DNA of 5,319 nucleotides from Flavobacteriaceae bacterium TMED48. GTDB lineage: Bacteria > Bacteroidota > Bacteroidia > Flavobacteriales > Flavobacteriaceae. This document shows, piece after piece, positions 5,009-5,319 of the stretch (its first letter is position 1; the number at the start of each line of letters is the position of its first letter). The position numbers and the translations under genes were made by a program. Location of the stretch: positions 35,789 to 41,107 of the forward strand of contig NHDB01000008.1 of the NCBI GenBank assembly GCA_002167945.1, in the 5' to 3' direction. The notes beneath the pieces are model-generated. The model worked only from the letters and a program-made list of their open reading frames with translations, did not search any database and was not told the DNA's origin.

Positions 5009-5319
5009 ATGAATATTAAAGACATTCAAAACCTAATCAAATTTGTGGCCAAGTCAGGAGCCCAAGAGGTCAAACTCGAAATGGAGGATGTAAAAATCAC
5101 CATCAAAACGGGGCCTGATTCACAACCGATTGAAACGACAGGGTTTGTTCAGCAACTCGCTCCCGTTCAAGTTTCTGAAGCAGCTCCAGTAGCCCCAGCG
5201 GCTCCTGCTCCAGTTGCTGCTGCTGAGACTCAGGAAACAGCCGACGCTGATGATAACCTCATCACCATCAAGTCTCCCATCATTGGAACTTTCTATCGCA
5301 AGTCTGCACCCGAAAAACC
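5009..5319 (+). CDS. accB: Biotin carboxyl carrier protein of acetyl-CoA carboxylase, 3' end missing
   Basis: Carries the biotin that shuttles CO2 from biotin carboxylase (AccC) to the carboxyltransferase, making malonyl-CoA. 103 residues are visible before the window ends. Residues 1-34 (MNIKDIQNLIKFVAKSGAQE...) form the N-terminal region that contacts AccC, with the usual EVKLEMEDVKITIK strand pair (20-33). A Pro/Ala-rich flexible linker follows (about 51-72: APV and PAAPAP repeats), then an acidic stretch (73-83) and the start of the biotinyl domain, LITIKSPIIGTFYRKSAPEK (84-103), equivalent to the V-x-SPMVGTFY segment of E. coli AccB. The biotinylated lysine (in the usual EAMKMM-type motif) lies beyond the window. 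The start ATG follows the fabH stop by 17 bases with an A-rich leader, so fabH-accB is very probably one transcript; accC would be expected next. Confidence 0.95.
   Translation, partial: MNIKDIQNLIKFVAKSGAQEVKLEMEDVKITIKTGPDSQPIETTGFVQQLAPVQVSEAAPVAPAAPAPVAAAETQETADADDNLITIKSPIIGTFYRKSAPEK

Noticed and set aside
5159..5224. GCT/CCA-rich repetitive codons as a possible DNA repeat
   Set aside because: They encode the normal Pro/Ala linker of AccB; no exact tandem DNA unit is maintained.

Overview
This window reads as a core-genome segment of a Bacteroidota chromosome, most likely class Flavobacteriia. The pointers are a cysteine-poor L32 and a thymidine kinase lacking most of its zinc ligands, both in forms I associate from memory with flavobacteria. 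Further support comes from a DUF177 protein directly before rpmF, fabH followed directly by accB, almost no Shine-Dalgarno sequences, and promoter-like elements of the Bacteroidota type (TAnnTTTG). All seven genes are on the + strand. No mobile element, CRISPR array, tRNA or rRNA was seen.

Left block (1-2661): the 3' part of tdk (thymidine salvage) is followed after 11 bases by alr (alanine racemase), which appears to start at TTG. A weak AT-rich hairpin and then a very good promoter candidate separate alr from asd (aspartate-semialdehyde dehydrogenase). alr and asd serve the same end product: D-alanine and, through the aspartate pathway, diaminopimelate/lysine for the peptidoglycan stem peptide.

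Middle (2662-3126): about 465 bases with no gene I can defend. It holds an 8-bp inverted repeat and start-less open stretches in two + frames that could be the remains of a decayed gene. Its right end carries a plausible promoter for the next block.

Right block (3127-5319): yceD (DUF177, large-subunit rRNA accumulation), rpmF (ribosomal protein L32), fabH (beta-ketoacyl-ACP synthase III) and the 5' part of accB (biotin carboxyl carrier protein). This is the widely conserved ribosome/fatty-acid-initiation cluster: AccB carries the carboxyl group for malonyl-CoA, and FabH performs the first condensation using malonyl-ACP.

I found no convincing undescribed system. The points most worth a second look are the unexplained 2662-3126 gap, the non-ATG start of alr, the loss of zinc ligands in two separate proteins, and the long imperfect hairpin between rpmF and fabH.
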